From Saccharomycopsis malanga (lineage: Eukaryota > Ascomycota > Saccharomycetes > Ascoideales > Saccharomycopsidaceae): a DNA stretch of 64,000 nucleotides. The DNA is taken from contig CP025325.1 of assembly GCA_004014935.1 (NCBI GenBank), forward strand, positions 2,418,001 to 2,482,000, written 5' to 3'. The notes below the pieces were generated by a model. The model was given only the letters and a program-made list of their open reading frames with translations, searched no databases and had not been told where the DNA came from. The position numbers were made by a program, and so were the translations under genes. Numbering within the stretch: the first letter of the stretch is position 1; every line of letters begins with the position of its first letter. Shown one piece after another: positions 59,746-64,000 of this stretch.

Positions 59746-61407
59746 ATGATACGCAAAACTGTAAGTCTCCTGCAGTTTTCAGGTCAATCGCGAGTTGTAT
59801 CTTCTTTATTTTCAAAGTTACGAAAGCCAATAACAGCAGTTCAATATGAAAGAAGTTTAGGAAACAGTTCGAAAAGGTTATTGAATCAGTATTCAGTTAT
59901 CAGCCCTGAGAAGCAACAAGCATATGAGCAATACTTCCATCCAAAGAAACGCAACTGGACGAACATTATTGTTCTCACATTAGGATTCACAGGAACCATC
60001 GGATATGCTCTATGGTTCTTTTTCTGGCCCCATCACACATTTAGCAAGGACGTTGCCAAAAAATTACGACAGGCTCTTTGGGCAGAGTCTAACAAGGAAG
60101 ATTTTAACTACCGTAAAGCATTGAAATTATATGTAGAGGCACTTCAGATAGCAGATGACGAGCATCTCAGTCCCTTGAGCGACGAGTATACAGGAATCCA
60201 AATCAAGATTGCTGAAATGTACGAAAAACTTGGATTAAATGATGAAGCATCGCTTATATATCACGAGATTAGTGACGCCTATTTGGCAGCTCTCACTAAT
60301 AATAAGGTTCCTATAGAAGATAGACCACACATTCTTCTCAAAGACTTGCGAGTGGTGGTGAAGTTTGCTCAGTTGAACACTAACAAGGCAGAGTACTTGA
60401 AGGTGTATCTTTTAACACATTTACTCAAGGCTCAAGAGGAGGTTCTTTTAAGATTAGGCGTAGAAGATGTGGACAAGTTGACTAATGTTTTTGACGCATA
60501 CAGTCTCAAGTCGCTCCGTCCCAAGTTGACTCTTCCAGGAGACCTTGATTACCGTGACGAAAATTCTAAGCCTATTGGTAATTTTATCGGAAAGCCTCGT
60601 TACACTACTAACCCTTACGAACCTAGAAAACTCAATAGCCCTTTGTATGTGATGGTGGAGAATATCCTGGCAACCTTTTACTGTCCGAAGGCATCTTATG
60701 CTTGGAAGCCGTTTGTTGACGAGTTCTTCAATGCTCGTGACTTATTTGTTTCTATTTGTATGCTGTTGGGTGACCGTGATTTAGCTACCCGTACTCAGAT
60801 TTCTACCACCCACTGGATGATGTCGGCGGAATGTGAAATCAGCGATACTCTTCGGGCATTCAATAACTGTGGTTCAATGCTTTATTTGACTGCCGAGGAA
60901 TACGAAGCACAGGAAATCAACCTGAGAAAACATAAAAATTATGATGCAATGAGATTAGCTCAGCAAAAGAAAGTATTGGCTTTAGGTGCTGCTTTCTCTT
61001 GGTTTTCAGCTCTGCGTGCTTTCTACCAACTGCTTCCTACTTCGTTTCTTTCCGGCCCTCAACACGAACCTTTTGTCAAAGTGTTCTCCACAGCAGTGTA
61101 TTCTACTGGTGTAATATTGCTTCACATTGGTAAATTGGACGATGCGAACCGTTTTCTTAGAGAAGCCAGACTCAGAGCTAAGAGCATTGGTTACACTGAG
61201 TTGGCAGAAGAATGTGACAGTGAGTTACTCAAGTTGGAAAAGGAAAGGCAAAACGGCACCTTTTCTCCAGATGGAAGCACCCGTAATGACGGTAAATTAC
61301 TTGACAGAGCTTCCAGAGTCAGCACTATTGATAGGGATATCGAGAATATTGAAATGACATTTCAATTGACAAATCCATTATTGGAACTTAATGCCAAAGA
61401 CTCTTAG
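59746..61407 (+). CDS. MGR3: Mgr3-like subunit of the i-AAA protease supercomplex
   Basis: In S. cerevisiae Mgr3 sits in the mitochondrial inner membrane with Mgr1 and Yme1 and helps recruit substrates for proteolysis. The 553-aa protein has a presequence-like N-terminus (MIRKTVSLLQFSGQSRVVSS), then one span at about 76-94 (IIVLTLGFTGTIGYALWFFF). The rest is TPR-like helical repeats in the intermembrane space (RKALKLYVEALQIADDEHLS, YTGIQIKIAEMYEKLGLNDE, LHIGKLDDANRFLREARLRA). Length is close to Mgr3 (501 aa). Start ATG 59746. The S. cerevisiae neighbour YMR114C lies 26 kb upstream in this window. Confidence 0.85.
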   Translation: MIRKTVSLLQFSGQSRVVSSLFSKLRKPITAVQYERSLGNSSKRLLNQYSVISPEKQQAYEQYFHPKKRNWTNIIVLTLGFTGTIGYALWFFFWPHHTFSKDVAKKLRQALWAESNKEDFNYRKALKLYVEALQIADDEHLSPLSDEYTGIQIKIAEMYEKLGLNDEASLIYHEISDAYLAALTNNKVPIEDRPHILLKDLRVVVKFAQLNTNKAEYLKVYLLTHLLKAQEEVLLRLGVEDVDKLTNVFDAYSLKSLRPKLTLPGDLDYRDENSKPIGNFIGKPRYTTNPYEPRKLNSPLYVMVENILATFYCPKASYAWKPFVDEFFNARDLFVSICMLLGDRDLATRTQISTTHWMMSAECEISDTLRAFNNCGSMLYLTAEEYEAQEINLRKHKNYDAMRLAQQKKVLALGAAFSWFSALRAFYQLLPTSFLSGPQHEPFVKVFSTAVYSTGVILLHIGKLDDANRFLREARLRAKSIGYTELAEECDSELLKLEKERQNGTFSPDGSTRNDGKLLDRASRVSTIDRDIENIEMTFQLTNPLLELNAKDS

Positions 61408-62056
61408 CCTACTGTTTCTTTCCTATTACAGCATGGTTATATAGTTATCTTTCCAAAAGTTACAATATGTAAATAATATCAGCATTCAAAGAACTTTTTT
61501 CATAGTAAGAAATGTTTAATACCTGAAATAAAGTAGCTATGTATAAATGTCAAAATCAATTTGAATTCATAATCCCCAGAGTAAAATCATTGAAAATCAA
61601 TGATACCACCTACTGTTTTTGGGAAGAGTCAGTCAAAAATTAGCTCTTCAAGTGATTTTTAAAGTTTTGAGTTAGTTGGTAGTTATTTATTTTGCTCTTA
61701 CTTTGTTAAATAAATATGTGCATTAGTACTTAGTTTGTTCCTACTTATGTGGTTCTTGGTAATAGCATTTTATTGGTTTCTCACTTTACAATCCCACTCA
61801 GTTTCTCTAGCTTCAACTACATAGAGACATTATACTTGGAAATGAATCATGCGTATATGATTTTCGACAAGTAGCGAAAATTTAATGAAAGTAACAAGTA
61901 TAGGCAAAATGTACTAAACTAAATACCAATATATAGAAACAGAAAAAACACGAAACACAGTATTCGCGTCAAAAAAAAGACTTTTCACCAACAGCTTTCA
62001 ATCTATTACTCTATTAGTGAATTAGTGAATTGAGATTTTGAGATTTGCGTGAGTAG
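61408..62056. other. Convergent 3' region, MGR3 / MET12
   Basis: 649 bp between two gene ends, AT-rich. No RNA gene, repeat or ORF recognised. Confidence 0.4.
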
Positions 62057-64000
62057 TTACTGTAGCAAAAATCTCCAAAGAGCGTCTTCATCTTGGAAAT
62101 TGTTATTGAAAAGAGTAACAAGATAGAAATTGTCATGGATATTTTTGATCAATTTGTAAGAATTCTTCAACTTGCAGTTGTCGTCCTGTATGCTTATATC
62201 CTTCTTAGACTTGTTATTATTGTACTTTATCAAATACAAATTCGCCCATTCTTGTAAGATTTTGAATGCTTCATCTTTCCAAGCTTTGAAAGACTCTTCT
62301 TCAATAATGGTTGTTTGAACAATCTCTTTATTTGGAAAGACACCCCACGTCACTGCAGTAGCTCTGTTGTTAGGGCAAATATTCGTATGAAAACCAGCAT
62401 GTTTTGTATTGCCACTTGCCTTATCTACAACTTTACCTGCCTTGGCTGCATAGTAGCTGATCTCATTATTCAACGAGGCTTCCTGTTGATCAGAACTCAA
62501 TTTATTGTATCTGTTGATAGCAGGCTTCAACTTGGATTCCCAATCACTGCTTGAAACAAGCAATTCAATGTATGATTTCTGGTACAAGTATCCGTTTCGA
62601 GAACCCCATCCAAATACACTATCAGTGGAATCACAACCGTTGAGACTTGGCTGAGAGGAAAGAGAAAACCAATGTTTTGAGTTAATGTCAAATAACTCTT
62701 CTTGAATGAGCAAAGTCTCTGCATTTATTTCCAAATCGGAAAATGGTAATGCTGGGATCTTTTTACTAAGGTAGTCAATGAACAAAGTGGCAATGTCATC
62801 CAAGGATTGCGGGGCTCCCCACAATTCCTCAATAGGATCTTGAACTCCTAGAGGAACCTTCAAAGATGGCCCATAACCATCAATCTCACCGTATGCCGGA
62901 GATCTGGAATCACCAAATCTACCATTAGGGAACTCATCCCAGGTAGCTTCTTTACCCAATGTACCTACACCAGTTGAAATTGCCAAAATATCTTTCCTGG
63001 ATAATCTCTGGCTGCCAGACTTTGTGTCCAGCAACTTTCTGAGTTGATGTTTGTCTGAAGCAAAACGGTCATCAGCTAGTTTGTTTTCCACTACGACAGG
63101 GGAAGGCGATGGAGATTTAGAAGGTTTGGACTCACTTATTATATGTTCTAGTAGCAAACCAGTAGCACCTTGTTGATGGTGGTTAGCACGCGTGCCTTCT
63201 ACATTGGCATACTTTTGCAAAATCTCTGATTTGGATACCAACTTGGCAATAGAACTTTCCAAATTCAAAGAGTAAAAATGAATTCCTTTTGTTTTACTTT
63301 GAGACTTAGCAACAAACTCTTCAATGATCAGATTCAAAACATCAATTCCAATTTCTTTTACTTTACGGTCATCGCTTTGAATACTGAAAGGGAAACTATT
63401 CAATATGGACTTTGGAATAGACGCATGGGAAAGTTTAGATACTCTCTGGAAAAGCTGATAATTGTTGATAGGAATCAAGCCAGGTATTATAGGGACATTT
63501 CTTAATACTTCATATTCCAAAGCTTTTTTCTCAAATTTCAAGTACTGATCGACACTAAAAAATAATTGGGTGATAATAAAATCTGCCCCGGCTTCTACCT
63601 TTTCCACCAAATAAGGCAAGTCTGACTCAAAGTTTTGGTTAGAGTTGTCTGATCCGTCTACATGTCCATCGGGATACGCAGCCACTCCCACAGCAAAATA
63701 GTCACCATATTCCTTCTTTATGTATCTGACCAAATCAACAGCATAATTGAATTCAACCTCATCACTTTTGTCGTCCAAAGACAAACTCAGAGCATTGAGG
63801 TCCTCTTCAAGGATTTCTGCTCTTGGAGGGTCACCTCGAAGAGCAAGGATGTTTCTAATACCGGCTTCTTTGGCTCTGCTGAGAGCACTGTCAATGATCT
63901 CTTTCTTGGTATTGGTGCAGGTCAAATGAAGACAAGTATTCAAATTCAACTCTTTCTGACAATAAATAGCTAATTCTAGTGATCTATCTGAAGTAGATCC
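62057..64000 (-). CDS. MET12: Methylenetetrahydrofolate reductase, Met12 type (N-terminus outside the window)
   Basis: Reduces 5,10-methylene-THF to 5-methyl-THF, the methyl donor for methionine synthesis. The frame is open through base 64000, so roughly the first 60 residues are missing; 647 codons are present. The catalytic barrel shows CLHLTCTNT, GIRNILALRGDPPRA, VDLVRYIKKEYGDYFAVGVA and EAGADFIITQLFF. The regulatory half shows WDEFPNGRFGDSRSPAYGEI, FGWGSRNGYLYQKSYIELLV and TTIIEEESFKAWKDEAFKIL. CTNTKKEIID, the KLSHASIP block and TIIEEESFKAW point to Met12 rather than Met13. A Ser/Pro-rich linker (about 280-320 of the visible part) separates the halves. Confidence 0.93.
   Translation of the reverse strand, partial: GSTSDRSLELAIYCQKELNLNTCLHLTCTNTKKEIIDSALSRAKEAGIRNILALRGDPPRAEILEEDLNALSLSLDDKSDEVEFNYAVDLVRYIKKEYGDYFAVGVAAYPDGHVDGSDNSNQNFESDLPYLVEKVEAGADFIITQLFFSVDQYLKFEKKALEYEVLRNVPIIPGLIPINNYQLFQRVSKLSHASIPKSILNSFPFSIQSDDRKVKEIGIDVLNLIIEEFVAKSQSKTKGIHFYSLNLESSIAKLVSKSEILQKYANVEGTRANHHQQGATGLLLEHIISESKPSKSPSPSPVVVENKLADDRFASDKHQLRKLLDTKSGSQRLSRKDILAISTGVGTLGKEATWDEFPNGRFGDSRSPAYGEIDGYGPSLKVPLGVQDPIEELWGAPQSLDDIATLFIDYLSKKIPALPFSDLEINAETLLIQEELFDINSKHWFSLSSQPSLNGCDSTDSVFGWGSRNGYLYQKSYIELLVSSSDWESKLKPAINRYNKLSSDQQEASLNNEISYYAAKAGKVVDKASGNTKHAGFHTNICPNNRATAVTWGVFPNKEIVQTTIIEEESFKAWKDEAFKILQEWANLYLIKYNNNKSKKDISIQDDNCKLKNSYKLIKNIHDNFYLVTLFNNNFQDEDALWRFLLQ

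Overview
The window is nuclear DNA of a budding yeast (Saccharomycotina). The evidence is short intergenic gaps, almost intronless genes, a divergent H3-H4 pair, a yeast-type RNase P RNA and many clear orthologues of yeast genes: RET1, GVP36, TIM50, SWC3, SMC5, CTR1, CAJ1, MRPS5, UTP8, GPC1, SDH4, MGR3 and MET12. A relative of the Candida / CTG-Ser group is plausible: the H4 and SDH4 reading frames contain no in-frame CTG. This is suggestive only, and the genetic code was not tested rigorously. Gene order is not that of S. cerevisiae, but old neighbour pairs (SAP1-CAJ1, and YMR114C-MGR3) survive in loosened form.

Layout. 1-6.2 kb: tail of an unrecognised gene, RET1 (Pol III subunit, broken by an A10 run), a tRNA-headed short interspersed repeat, and RPR1 (RNase P RNA). 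6.2-14.7 kb: two unrecognised low-complexity or coiled-coil genes (the first also broken at a homopolymer) and a GVP36-like BAR protein. 15-24 kb: TIM50, SWC3, a second copy of the repeat with a clean 12-bp target-site duplication, and SMC5. 24.9-34.6 kb: CTR1 with a Met-rich tandem repeat, an RraA/HMG-aldolase-like protein, a SAP1-like AAA protein that has lost its catalytic signature residues, and a two-intron SRAP (HMCES/YMR114C) gene with an overlapping acidic ORF. 35-45 kb: CAJ1-like J protein, MRPS5, UTP8, GPC1 and SDH4. 46-56 kb: large F-box-like protein, an unrecognised membrane protein, H3/H4, and a RING-H2 protein. 56-64 kb: DHA1-type MFS transporter, MGR3, and MET12 running off the window end.

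The genes are independent housekeeping units, not a pathway cluster; themes are mitochondrial biogenesis (TIM50, MRPS5, SDH4, MGR3), Pol III and RNA processing (RET1, RPR1, UTP8), and chromatin and genome upkeep (SWC3, SMC5, SRAP, histones).

The most unusual signal is intergenic: a family of about 290-320 bp elements with Pol III A and B boxes at the head, an AT-rich simple-repeat tail, target-site duplications, and extra copies that keep only the 3' end. Those are the hallmarks of a SINE, which is unexpected in a budding yeast.
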